Position numbers and translations under genes: made by a program. DNA of 64,000 bases from Lachnospiraceae bacterium (lineage in GTDB: Bacteria; Bacillota; Clostridia; Lachnospirales; Lachnospiraceae): NCBI GenBank assembly GCA_910575445.1, contig CAJTFW010000005.1, positions 62,001 through 126,000 of the forward strand, written 5' to 3'. This document shows positions 36,172-44,491 of this stretch, one piece after another. Numbering within the stretch: position 1 is the stretch's first letter; every line of letters starts with the position of its first letter. The notes under the pieces were generated by a model. It had not been told where the DNA came from and did not search any database. It worked only from the letters and a program-made list of their open reading frames with translations.

Positions 36172-36218
36172 ATAAGAAAAAGCGTTCAAATCTGCATCTT
36201 ACTGCTGTTTTGAACGCT
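36172..36218 (-). terminator. Attenuator terminator in the amidase leader
   Basis: On the minus strand AGCGTTCAAA and TTTGAACGCT form a 10-bp stem with an 18-nt loop, followed by TTTTTCTT. It lies only about 10 nt before the amidase ribosome site, so it must be read through for the gene to be expressed. This is the classic place for a riboswitch terminator. Confidence 0.8.
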
Positions 36219-36340
36219 GTTGTTGTTAGTCGAGGTACGGCATCCGATTGCGCGCTGACGAATCGCCGCCCCCATTTCAGGCCCCCAAAGCCTTCCACCT
36301 TTCCTAATTAAAAATAAAAAACTTCGGTAGGACTTCTATG
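36219..36340 (-). promoter_or_regulatory. Structured 5' leader of the amidase gene, candidate riboswitch
   Basis: On the minus strand an extended -10 (TGCTATAGT, hexamer at 36347-36352) starts a leader of about 190 nt. Hairpins include AGGC/GCCT (36279-36293) and a longer CGGCGATT/AATCGGATGCCG (36238-36268). Blocks GGTGGAA-hairpin-TGAAAT and ACCTCGACTAAC loosely resemble conserved parts of ydaO/yuaA (c-di-AMP) riboswitches, which are known to control cell-wall hydrolases. The match is partial and by memory, so the ligand is uncertain; the leader-plus-terminator design is the solid part. Confidence 0.45.
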
Positions 36341-36443
36341 CATCTAACTATAGCAGAAAAATGTGTCCAAAATATGGGAAATCCGTAAACAAACCATAAA
36401 ATCCATACAAAAATCTTTATACTTCCTTCATCATCCCAAAGAA

Positions 36444-36671
36444 CTACTTCACTAACTCTCTAAGCTCTCTTAAAAGCTCTAAGTCTGACTGTTGTACCTT
36501 AATATTAGACATCATCATATCTTCTCCTGGTCTTGTCACGCGAATCTCTATGATTGTCCCTTCTTCTATGCCTTTTCCCCAGACCATATTTAAAAAAGAA
36601 ACAAATTTGGGATGATTTTCCGTAAAACGATTCTTCGCCCCCATAATCTTCATAATTGATGCTGGATTCAT
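36444..36671 (-). CDS. Small conserved protein of unknown function (75 aa)
   Basis: The protein is 75 residues, mixed alpha/beta, with no signal peptide, Cys or membrane helix. It begins MNPASIMKIMGAKNRFTENH and ends QQSDLELLRELRELVK, an amphipathic helix. Evidence that it is real: AGGAGG 6-7 nt before ATG, and a promoter (TTGCGA, 18 bp, TATAAT) at 36703-36732. I do not recognise the family firmly; similar short proteins are common in Lachnospiraceae genomes. Downstream, on the same strand, lies the amidase leader. Confidence 0.7.
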   Translation of the reverse strand: MNPASIMKIMGAKNRFTENHPKFVSFLNMVWGKGIEEGTIIEIRVTRPGEDMMMSNIKVQQSDLELLRELRELVK

Positions 36672-36702
36672 AAAAACCTCCTACTTATTTTTATTTCTTC
36701 CT

Positions 36703-36732
36703 ATTATATACTGTTATCTTCTCTTTTCGCAA
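36703..36732 (-). promoter_or_regulatory. Promoter of the 75-aa protein gene
   Basis: On the minus strand TTGCGA and TATAAT are spaced 18 bp, about 30 bp before the start codon. Confidence 0.65.
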
Positions 36733-36766
36733 GTCTTAGCTTCGTATCCTTTAAAGATGCAATAAA

Positions 36767-37198
36767 GGACGCTCGACAGGGAGGGGTAGATGTTCCTTCC
36801 AGACCCCGCTCTCGCTTAATGAACGCCTATAGCGGTACTAAGCTCGCGACTGCGCGTATCCGCTTGCGCTCGCTAAGTGCCGATGGCGTCCAATGGGTCT
36901 TGCAGGAACATCTACCCCTCCCTGTCGAGCTGTGTATTGGCTTCGATACATACGCTTCGGGCGGAACACTACACCTGTATACTCTACACAACGTTATGCT
37001 ATAGTGTTATATAATTTATAGCTGGTCATAGTCAGCCAGGGCGGGAGGGCAGTAGGTTCCTGAAAGACCCATTGGACGCCATCGGCACTTAATGAGCGCA
37101 AGCGGCTACGCGCAGTCGCGAATTTAGTACCGCTATAGGCGTTCATTAAGCGAGAGCGGGGTCTTTTGGGAACCTACTGCCCTCCCGTCCTAGCGTCC
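36767..37198. repeat. 430-bp paired-hairpin repeat element, copy 2 (inverted relative to copy 1)
   Basis: The ends are GGACGC and GCGTCC. The reverse complement of its centre aligns with the centre of copy 1 (for example GCCCTGGCTGACTA and GTGTTCCGCC.GAAGCGTA). The left arm basal stem is extremely long: CGACAGGGAGGGGTAGATGT, continuing TCC, pairs perfectly with its partner over 23 bp. The right arm stem (GGGAGGGCAGTAGGTTCC) has another sequence but is again fully paired. With copy 1 this gives four arms with a conserved core and swapped basal stems. It fills most of the gap between gatB and the 75-aa gene. Confidence 0.88.
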
Positions 37199-37225
37199 TC
37201 TATACCACAAAATATAAATTTTTAT

Positions 37226-38668
37226 TTATATTCCTACCATAAGCAATTCCTTCAACATCTGATTGACTGCCGCTGGATTTGCTTTTCCTTTCATTGCTTT
37301 CATGGTCTGCCCCACCAAAAATCCCATCGCTTTTTCTTTCCCACCACGATAGTCAGCCACAGACTGCGGATTTTCCTCAATAACTTTCTCAACAACCGTC
37401 CGAAGCACGCTTTCATCATGAACCGTCTTTAACCCATGCTCTTCCACATACTGCAAAGGGTCAATATCCTCTAAAAAGATTTTTTCAAATACCTCCTTTG
37501 CAACAGAACTGTTAATTGCTCCTTTGTCCGTCAGCTCAATCAGTTCTGCCAGATGCTTTGGTGAGAACGTCAGTTCTTCCGCTTCCATCTCATGTTCTTT
37601 CATCAGTCGCATCGTCTCCACCATCAACCAGTTAGATACCTTCTTTGGCTTCTTGCAGATAGCCGTCGTCGCTTCAAAAAGGTCTGCCATCTTCTTCGCT
37701 GATGTAATAATCTGTGCATCATAGTCAGGAATATCAAATTCCTTTTTATAGCGAATTAATTTTTGTGTACGAAGCTCTGGCTGTCTGGCCCGAATCTGTG
37801 CAAGCCACTCGTCGCTTATCCATACAGGCACCAAATCCGGCTCTGGAAAATAGCGATAATCCTGCGCATCCTCCTTAGAGCGCATCGCATAAGAAGATTC
37901 CTTATTGTCATCCCAACGGCGTGTCTCCTGTACAACCGCCTTTCCCATCTCCAAAAGCTCAATCTGACGCTCCCGCTCTCCCTCTATCGCCCTTGTAATC
38001 GCCTTAAAGGAGTTTAGGTTCTTCATCTCTGTTCGTGTTCCAAGCCTGGTGCTTCCCGTTTCCCTCACGGATAAATTGACATCTGCACGCATCGAACCTT
38101 CCTGAAGCTTACAATCCGAGGCACCTAGATATTGGATAATTAACCTCAGTTTATCCAGATAGGCTATCACTTCTTTTGCATCTCTCATATCTGGTTCTGA
38201 TACAATCTCTATCAGTGGCACTCCGCTTCTGTTAAAATCCACCAGTGAGCAGTCCTCCCACTCATCATGCATCAGCTTTCCCGCGTCTTCTTCCATATGA
38301 ATCTCATGAATTCCAATCTTTTTTGTGCCAGATGGTGTATCAATCTCCACATATCCATCCCTGCAAATTGGCTCATACAGCTGAGAAATCTGATAGTTTT
38401 GCGGATTGTCCGGGTAAAAATAATTTTTCCTGTCAAACTTACAGCATTGGTTAATCGTGCAGTTTGTTGCAAGTCCTACTGCTATGGCATACTCAACTAC
38501 TTGTCTGTTTAAGACGGGCAGCGCCCCTGGCATCCCAGTACATACCGGACAAGTATGCGTATTGGGTGCCCCGCCAAATTCTGTACTGCAGGCGCAAAAT
38601 ATCTTTGTCTTGGTTGCCAGTTCCACATGAACCTCTAACCCAATTACTGTCTCGTACTGTCTGCTCAT
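37226..38668 (-). CDS. gatB: Asp-tRNA(Asn)/Glu-tRNA(Gln) amidotransferase subunit B
   Basis: The 480-residue protein begins ETVIGLEVHVELATKTKIFC. It has a zinc site (CACS and CPVC) and YFYPDNPQNYQISQ, and ends with the GatB-Yqey tail (VGQTMKAMKGKANPAAVN). GatB activates the aminoacyl-tRNA side chain by phosphorylation before amidation. It is the last gene of the T-box operon aspS-gatC-gatA-gatB. The stop codon falls inside an AT-rich hairpin (37212-37231) that may end the operon. Confidence 0.96.
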   Translation of the reverse strand: MSRQYETVIGLEVHVELATKTKIFCACSTEFGGAPNTHTCPVCTGMPGALPVLNRQVVEYAIAVGLATNCTINQCCKFDRKNYFYPDNPQNYQISQLYEPICRDGYVEIDTPSGTKKIGIHEIHMEEDAGKLMHDEWEDCSLVDFNRSGVPLIEIVSEPDMRDAKEVIAYLDKLRLIIQYLGASDCKLQEGSMRADVNLSVRETGSTRLGTRTEMKNLNSFKAITRAIEGERERQIELLEMGKAVVQETRRWDDNKESSYAMRSKEDAQDYRYFPEPDLVPVWISDEWLAQIRARQPELRTQKLIRYKKEFDIPDYDAQIITSAKKMADLFEATTAICKKPKKVSNWLMVETMRLMKEHEMEAEELTFSPKHLAELIELTDKGAINSSVAKEVFEKIFLEDIDPLQYVEEHGLKTVHDESVLRTVVEKVIEENPQSVADYRGGKEKAMGFLVGQTMKAMKGKANPAAVNQMLKELLMVGI

Positions 38669-38669
38669 C

Positions 38670-40139
38670 TTACAACACTCCTTTCAAGGCTTTACACCGT
38701 TCATAAGTTCTTGTCCGCTCAAAAGTATAGGCTGCACGAATCAGTTTTTTCTCCTGAAAACAATCTCCTAAAAGCTGCATCCCAATCGGAAGCCCTTTGC
38801 TGTCTATGCCACATGGCAAAGAGATGCCTGGAAGTCCGGCCAGATTGGCAGCTATGGTATAGATATCACTAAGATACATCTGAATTGGGTCACAAAGTGA
38901 CTCCTTTAGCTTTGGCGCCGTCGTGGGTGCTACGGGAGCCAATATCACATCATAGCGCTCAAATGCCCGGTCAAATGCCTGCTTTATCAGAGCTTTTGTC
39001 TTTAGGGCCTTCAGATAATAAGCATCGTAATACCCGGAGCTTAGCACAAAAGAACCTAACATAATCCGCCGTTTTACTTCTGCGCCAAAGCCCTCGCTTC
39101 TGGATTTTTTATACATCTGGTGCAGCCCTTCGTACTCTTTGGTACGATATCCATATTTTACCCCATCAAACCGCGCCAGGTTCGAGCTTGCTTCTGCTGA
39201 TGCGATAATATAGTAAGCAGGTATGGCATACTCCACAAGACTTAAATCAAATTCTTCTAATACTGCGCCTTGCCCTTCAAGTACCTTTGCCGCCTGCAAA
39301 ATACTTTCTCTGACTTCTGCATCCAGTCCCACGCCAAAATAATCCTTTGGAATTCCAATCCGAAGCCCCTTGACATCCTCCACAAGCGCTGTTGTAAAAT
39401 CATAGTCCTTACGTTTTACAGAAGTGCTGTCTTTGGGGTCATATGATGCAATCGCTTCAAGCACTGCTGCACAGTCTCCAACGTCCTTGGCCACTGGCCC
39501 AATCTGGTCTAGCGAAGAAGCATATGCAATCAGCCCATACCGGGATACCGTCCCATACGTAGGCTTTATCCCGGTTACTCCGCAATAAGCGCTTGGCTGT
39601 CGAATCGAGCCTCCGGTATCTGAGCCAAGCGCATACGAACATTCTTCTGCCGCCACTGCTGCACAGCTTCCACCCGAAGAACCACCTGGTACATGCTCTA
39701 GATTCCAGGGATTCTTTGTCACTCCAAAAAAGGAAGTCTCCGTTGTACTGCCCATTGCAAACTCATCCATATTTGCCTTGCCAAGAATCACGGCGCCAGC
39801 TTGCTCTAGGTTCTTTACTGCCTCTGCGGTATAAGTCGGTTTAAAATGATATAAAATCTTAGAAGCACAAGTTGTTTGCATCCCTTTTGTACATAAATTA
39901 TCTTTTAATACTACGGGAACTCCTGCTAGAGGCCCCTTAAAGAATCCTTTCTCAATCCCCTCTTGTACTTTTTCTGCCCTCTCAAGCGCCCCTTCCTTAT
40001 CTACAGTTATCATACAATGAAGCTTCGAATCCATCCTCTCTATCTGCAAAAAAGCTTCCCTGGCCGCCTCTACAGCTGTAACCTCTTTTGCCTGTATCTT
40101 CTTCCCTAGCTCTACAGCTGTTAAACTCATTAAACTCAT
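38670..40139 (-). CDS. gatA: Asp-tRNA(Asn)/Glu-tRNA(Gln) amidotransferase subunit A
   Basis: The 489-residue amidase-signature enzyme has the Ser-cisSer-Lys triad: Lys in VVLKDNLCTKG, and serines in GGSSGGSCAAV and GSDTGGSIRQP. It frees ammonia from glutamine for transfer within GatCAB. The start ATG has AGGAGA 8 nt upstream, and that AGGAGA is the conserved tail of foldback B. The gap to gatB is 1 nt. Confidence 0.96.
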   Translation of the reverse strand: MSLMSLTAVELGKKIQAKEVTAVEAAREAFLQIERMDSKLHCMITVDKEGALERAEKVQEGIEKGFFKGPLAGVPVVLKDNLCTKGMQTTCASKILYHFKPTYTAEAVKNLEQAGAVILGKANMDEFAMGSTTETSFFGVTKNPWNLEHVPGGSSGGSCAAVAAEECSYALGSDTGGSIRQPSAYCGVTGIKPTYGTVSRYGLIAYASSLDQIGPVAKDVGDCAAVLEAIASYDPKDSTSVKRKDYDFTTALVEDVKGLRIGIPKDYFGVGLDAEVRESILQAAKVLEGQGAVLEEFDLSLVEYAIPAYYIIASAEASSNLARFDGVKYGYRTKEYEGLHQMYKKSRSEGFGAEVKRRIMLGSFVLSSGYYDAYYLKALKTKALIKQAFDRAFERYDVILAPVAPTTAPKLKESLCDPIQMYLSDIYTIAANLAGLPGISLPCGIDSKGLPIGMQLLGDCFQEKKLIRAAYTFERTRTYERCKALKGVL

Positions 40140-40165
40140 AACTCACTTCTCCTATTTATAGTTTT

Positions 40166-40255
40166 GCATCCGCCAAAAGAATCCCCCTTTTTCTAGATTG
40201 ATTTTCAGCTGTCTATGCATCTGAAAACCAATCTGGGGATTCTTTTGTCAGATGC
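40166..40255. repeat. Foldback repeat B between gatC and gatA
   Basis: This is a 90-bp inverted repeat. On the minus strand CATCTGACAAAAGAATCCCC pairs with GGGGGATTCTTTTGGCGGATG, and AGATTGGTTTTCAG pairs with CTGAAAATCAATCT, around a loop of about 12 nt. The ends and flanks (CTATAAAAAACAGCATCTG and GGATGC..ACTATAAATAGGAGA) are shared with foldback A at 10911-10998, but the stem interior differs completely while remaining paired. The tail provides the gatA ribosome site. Confidence 0.75.
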
Positions 40256-40294
40256 TGTTTTTTATAGTTCTGCTTTTATTATAGTTTTGGTTTG

Positions 40295-40588
40295 TTATTC
40301 TATTGTTTTTGGGACTTTATAGGCTCCGTCTTTTGTTTTTGGAGCGTTGGCAAGCATTGCGTCTCGCTCGTCGCTATTTTTAACAATGTCCTCGCGAAAT
40401 ACATTGTGGATGGGAAAGATATGGGACATAGGCTCTACACCATCTGTATCTAATTCATTTAATTTATCAATATAGTCTAACATCCGCCCCATATCACACT
40501 TTGCCTGTTCTCTCTCTGTCTTAGATAACTCTAACTTTGCCAAAATCCCCACATACTCCATCATCTCATCTGTTATCACATTTGCCAT
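40295..40588 (-). CDS. gatC: Asp-tRNA(Asn)/Glu-tRNA(Gln) amidotransferase subunit C
   Basis: The 97-residue protein has the GatC pattern: VGILAKLELSKTEREQ, a second helix MLDYIDKLNELDTDGVEPM and a C-terminal belt ending APKTKDGAYKVPKTIE. It clamps GatA and GatB together. AAGGAGAT precedes the start. It sits between aspS and foldback B. Confidence 0.95.
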   Translation of the reverse strand: MANVITDEMMEYVGILAKLELSKTEREQAKCDMGRMLDYIDKLNELDTDGVEPMSHIFPIHNVFREDIVKNSDERDAMLANAPKTKDGAYKVPKTIE

Positions 40589-40646
40589 TTTTAATCTCCT
40601 TCCCAGGATTATAAACTACTATTTATATTCCATCTTACAAATATCC

Positions 40647-41978
40647 TTATGGCTCCAGTCTTGATAAATCTCTGGGATACAATGTTGTTTCCCTTACATT
40701 GTCTTCGCCCACCAGTTTCATCGTAAGTCTCTCCAGTCCAATTCCAAGCCCGCCATGTGGTGGCATCCCATAGCGGAAGGTATCCAGATATTGTGTCAGT
40801 CCCTCTTCACTTATCCCCCGCGCCGTAAGCTTCTCCAAAAGCTTCTTATACTCATGGATTCTCTGTCCTCCAGTTGTAATCTCCAGCCCATGATAAAGCA
40901 GGTCAAAGCTTAGGGTATATCTTATATCCTCCGGGTCATCCATCGCATAAAATGGTCTTTTCTTAGAAGGATAATGTGTTACAAATACAAAATCCGCACC
41001 GTACTCTTCCAAAAAATACTGCCCAATTAACAGCTCCTCTTCTGGCTCTAGATCAAATGGATTGCGAATCTTACGCTGATATTTTTCTGCCACTAACTCT
41101 TTCGCCCTGTCAAAGCGAACGGCTGGAATCTGTTCTGTCTTGGGTAGTGTAACTCCTAAAATCTGCAATTCCTTCTTATACTCCTCTAAGAGAAGTTTCA
41201 TCGTATATTGTAAAAATCCTGTCTCTATCCCCATCAAATCTTCAAAACCATCAATATATCCCATCTCCAAATCCAGCGAAGTATACTCGTTAAGATGCCT
41301 TTTTGTATTGTGCTTCTCCGCCCGAAATACAGGTGCCGTCTCAAATACTCTGTCAAATACTCCAACCATCATCTGTTTGTAAAGCTGTGGAGACTGCTGT
41401 AAGACCGCAGGACGATGAAAATAATCTAACTTAAATAAGTTCGAGCCTCCTTCTGCACTTTTAGCCCCAATCTTTGGTGTATGAATCTCTGTAAATCCCT
41501 GCTGATACAGAAAATCCCGAAATCCCCGTACAATCCCTTCTTGTAATTTAAACTTTGCTCTCTCCCTTATATTCCGAAGCGATATCGAACGCATGTTCAG
41601 TTTGGCTTCCAGCGAAGTATTTAACTTCCACTTTCCAATCGGCAGTGGTAAAGGCTCTGATGGTACAGACAATAGCCGTATATGCTTTAATCGAAGCTCC
41701 ACACCGCCTAATGCACGCTCCTCTTTTGCCAAGACGCCTTCCACCTCAACGGTTGCTGCCTCCTTTATCTCTCTAATATCAAAAGAGGTCTCCCCCTTCT
41801 CGTACACGCACTGCAAAAGCCCCTCACTTTTACGAAGCATCACAAAAGCCACGTCTCCCATATGCCGGATGGTATGCACTGCACCTTCTACCTTTACACA
41901 TGCTCCAATCCTATCCCCTGCTAACAGCTCTGAAAGTCCAAGCGTCTTTTTTTCCTTTACACCTGTTATAAACTCCAT
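40647..41978 (-). CDS. aspS: Non-discriminating-type aspartyl-tRNA synthetase (AspRS2)
   Basis: The 443-residue class IIb synthetase has an N-terminal OB-fold (VKVEGAVHTIRHMGDVAFVM). Motif 2 is in FETAPVFRAEKHNTKRHLNE and motif 3 is GIGLERLTMKLVG. At this length, without the bacterial GAD insertion, it is the archaeal/short AspRS2 kind that charges both tRNA-Asp and tRNA-Asn. Placement with gatCAB fits: Asp-tRNA-Asn is then amidated to Asn-tRNA-Asn. I chose the ATG at 41976-41978 because AAGGAGGA lies upstream; the longer frame runs through the T-box terminator and is not a protein start. Confidence 0.9.
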   Translation of the reverse strand: MEFITGVKEKKTLGLSELLAGDRIGACVKVEGAVHTIRHMGDVAFVMLRKSEGLLQCVYEKGETSFDIREIKEAATVEVEGVLAKEERALGGVELRLKHIRLLSVPSEPLPLPIGKWKLNTSLEAKLNMRSISLRNIRERAKFKLQEGIVRGFRDFLYQQGFTEIHTPKIGAKSAEGGSNLFKLDYFHRPAVLQQSPQLYKQMMVGVFDRVFETAPVFRAEKHNTKRHLNEYTSLDLEMGYIDGFEDLMGIETGFLQYTMKLLLEEYKKELQILGVTLPKTEQIPAVRFDRAKELVAEKYQRKIRNPFDLEPEEELLIGQYFLEEYGADFVFVTHYPSKKRPFYAMDDPEDIRYTLSFDLLYHGLEITTGGQRIHEYKKLLEKLTARGISEEGLTQYLDTFRYGMPPHGGLGIGLERLTMKLVGEDNVRETTLYPRDLSRLEP

Positions 41979-42039
41979 TCTTTCTTCCTCCTTCTCTAAA
42001 TCTCTGCCAAAAATTTCTTCCAGAGCATCTTTTAAATAC

Positions 42040-42360
42040 AAAAATCCCGCCCCGGAATATCTACATTCCGGGACGGGACACATCATTTATTTATCTCCCG
42101 CGGTACCACCCGCATTGAACACCCTGCCAGACTTTGGCACAGTATTCCACTCTTATGCATATAACGTATACCCCGGGCCAGCTTACTCTTCTTTCAACTG
42201 GCCAGCTCCCAGGTGTTCCCTTCCTCTGCTCCTCCTAATAGCGCTCTCAGTCGGTGACGCCATATTCCTGTCGGTCTCTGCAAAGTAGAGTCCTGTTCTC
42301 TGCTTTTCTCATATATATCGGTCAAATACTCTGCACTTTTATCACAAAGCATCTAACTTG
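42040..42360 (-). promoter_or_regulatory. T-box riboswitch controlling aspS-gatCAB
   Basis: On the minus strand the T-box core GGTGGTACCGCGG is at 42098-42110. A GC-rich terminator (TCCCGTCCCGGAA / TTCCGGGGCGGGA plus TTTTT) lies at 42040-42078. Stem I can be drawn with base GC, a k-turn-like AGAGAA/GGA, and helix CAGG (42292-42295) with CCTG. The specifier strand then reads GGAACA, so AAC (Asn) is followed by A and helix. GAA (Glu) overlaps it one base earlier (GAAC at 42215-42218). The same GAAC arrangement is known from the Clostridium acetobutylicum gatCAB T-box, reported to bind tRNA-Asn and tRNA-Glu. Confidence 0.88.
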
Positions 42361-42366
42361 CCAATT

Positions 42367-42395
42367 ATCCTAGCACACTTTTCTTACAATTACAA
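42367..42395 (-). promoter_or_regulatory. Promoter of the T-box operon
   Basis: On the minus strand TTGTAA and TAGGAT are spaced 17 bp, with TGC before the -10 (extended). The predicted start is near 42360, giving a leader of about 380 nt to the aspS ATG. Confidence 0.7.
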
Positions 42396-42437
42396 CTTTA
42401 AAATCCATGTATTTTTCACCCTCTTACTAAAATTTTT

Positions 42438-44486
42438 TCAGTATTCCTCATACACTGCAAATGCCAAATCCACATTTATCACTTCTTCGGGCGCATACAA
42501 AGCCCCTTCTGTATACATATCCCATACGCCTGAGCGATAATACAAAAAGTCTGTCTTTACTGCACATTCCTTATTTCTGAGTTGAACCTTTATCTGGTAT
42601 TCTTCCTCCCCTTTGGGTATTACCTTCTCAAATGCCACAGGATAAGCTGCCATACAAGGCGCCTGTGCGCCAATGATTTCACCTCTGGCTACCTCGCTTC
42701 CATCCTTATCCACTATCATAAGATCATACACCGAATCATTCCCTGCTCCGTCCCAGTTTGCCACCCATATATCCACATGGTTAAAAGGCTTTCTGGCACG
42801 AAACGTCTGTGAAAATTCTGTCTGAAGTAAAAGGTCCTGGCTACTCTCCTGGTCTTGAAGCACTACATACTCTCTGACAGGCTCTCCTGATTGCTCCACG
42901 ATAACCCCTGTTCCAATCGCAGTCAGAAGAACGCCTCCCCCTGCCACAGCCGGCAGAAACCTTGTTATCCTGATACGTTTAGACGCCTGATACAGCCCCT
43001 TATCTACGACTGCTATTCCATCTGCCGCCACCAGCACAAACATCAGCATAAATGGAATACTATATGCATTGTCCACTTCCCACAGAAGATAGAACAAATA
43101 GGCCCCGCAGATATTGAACAGAAAGATATCCAAAAAATTTCGTTCTCTTTTCCATACCCGCCACACAAGCGATACCATAAAAAGCCCCATCAACATTCCA
43201 TGATAGCTGTGCAGATACAGGGACAGGTAATCACTTCTTCCACCATTTATATATTTCTGTACCGCAGAAGGCTTACGCATTGTCCGAAACAGTGCATAAT
43301 AGTCATCTGTCCCATCCGAAAATGCAACTCTTAGTTTATTTCTCCAAAGTGTTAAAAGCCCTTTCGGCCCCATCTCTTCCACCCGTTCTTTTAAGCGCAT
43401 AATCGCCGCTTCTGTCCGCTCTTCTTTCGTGGAAAATGACCCTGTATAGGCATCGTCTGCACTGTTATATTGCCCTTCGCCCTGCGCACTCATCATCACC
43501 CAATGAATTGCCGGGTATCCTGTTTTCGCCGGGTCAAATCCAGCATAGCATTTCTCCAGCTGTTCATAAGCTCCCAACACCAAAAAGCCCCCAAAAAGCA
43601 CAGAAAAAACACCGATTGCCCCTCTTGATACCCGTATCTTCTGAAACGTCAGTACCACATAGACAAAAAGCGCTGCTGCCGTCAATATTACCGTTGCACG
43701 AATCTTATAACCCGACGCCAGCAGAGCTCCCATTGCAACATACTGTATATATTTTTTCCACAGAATTTCTTCTCTTCTTGCCCGGTCAAAAAGCCAGACT
43801 GCCCCCATTGAGCATGCCAGAGAAATCGTAGAAGTATAATACATCTGCCCTAACAAATACCAGAGCGGATTGACAAGCAAAAATAGTAGTACATAGTTTC
43901 CAATCTTTTTCCCTCTATATTGGCGCACCAACGAAAAGGTGCAAAAAAGCCCCAGATTCATAAACAGCAGGTTGACAAACTTCATCACTTCCATCCAGTA
44001 TTCCTTTGGAATATGAAAAAAAGCTGCGATTTTAAGCCAGCCATATGTAAAAAGGCAGAGTGGAAGATTGTTGGGATATTTCATAAAATACTCTTTAAAA
44101 TGTGTATCTGCAATCGTATCCTTTTGAAGCAGGGCCACTGCCGTATCAAATATCTTAAGATGGTCATGCCGAAGAGAGGTCCTGACTGTCAGCACCATCA
44201 ATACCTGTAAGAAAATCATCACGCCAAACAGCCCTATGATTGCCTTACTTCCCTTTTTTTCAAATATTTCAGAGCATTTTCTAAAAACCCCAGTATACAA
44301 TCCCAAAAGCAATACAGAAGTTAAGAACAGGAACAAAAGTTTCCCTTTTGCAGGCAACAGTTGCTCGAGTACATCTGCATATTTCAGTGTATCCAATGCA
44401 CCATACAAAATATAGGCACTTATTGGAATCACAAGCAGAAACAGCATAAGATAGACTGCTTTTTTACATCCCTCTAAGAGCTTCAT
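42438..44486 (-). CDS. Polytopic membrane protein, GT39/PMT-like glycosyltransferase
   Basis: The 682-residue protein has about 11-12 membrane helices up to residue 530, then a soluble beta-rich C-terminal domain (about 540-680). The loop after the second or third helix contains DHLKIFDTAVALLQ and KYPNNLPLCLFTYG, a pattern seen in bacterial relatives of protein O-mannosyltransferases, where an Asp in the first loop is catalytic. It would use a polyprenyl-phosphate sugar outside the membrane. It lies 5 nt after dapF and is the last gene of the glnA operon. Acceptor and sugar are unknown. Confidence 0.65.
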   Translation of the reverse strand: MKLLEGCKKAVYLMLFLLVIPISAYILYGALDTLKYADVLEQLLPAKGKLLFLFLTSVLLLGLYTGVFRKCSEIFEKKGSKAIIGLFGVMIFLQVLMVLTVRTSLRHDHLKIFDTAVALLQKDTIADTHFKEYFMKYPNNLPLCLFTYGWLKIAAFFHIPKEYWMEVMKFVNLLFMNLGLFCTFSLVRQYRGKKIGNYVLLFLLVNPLWYLLGQMYYTSTISLACSMGAVWLFDRARREEILWKKYIQYVAMGALLASGYKIRATVILTAAALFVYVVLTFQKIRVSRGAIGVFSVLFGGFLVLGAYEQLEKCYAGFDPAKTGYPAIHWVMMSAQGEGQYNSADDAYTGSFSTKEERTEAAIMRLKERVEEMGPKGLLTLWRNKLRVAFSDGTDDYYALFRTMRKPSAVQKYINGGRSDYLSLYLHSYHGMLMGLFMVSLVWRVWKRERNFLDIFLFNICGAYLFYLLWEVDNAYSIPFMLMFVLVAADGIAVVDKGLYQASKRIRITRFLPAVAGGGVLLTAIGTGVIVEQSGEPVREYVVLQDQESSQDLLLQTEFSQTFRARKPFNHVDIWVANWDGAGNDSVYDLMIVDKDGSEVARGEIIGAQAPCMAAYPVAFEKVIPKGEEEYQIKVQLRNKECAVKTDFLYYRSGVWDMYTEGALYAPEEVINVDLAFAVYEEY

Positions 44487-44491
44487 ATCCT

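Noticed and set aside
42040-42086. Extended aspS start at 42086
   Set aside because: The extension is the translated T-box terminator. The ATG at 41978 has AAGGAGGA.
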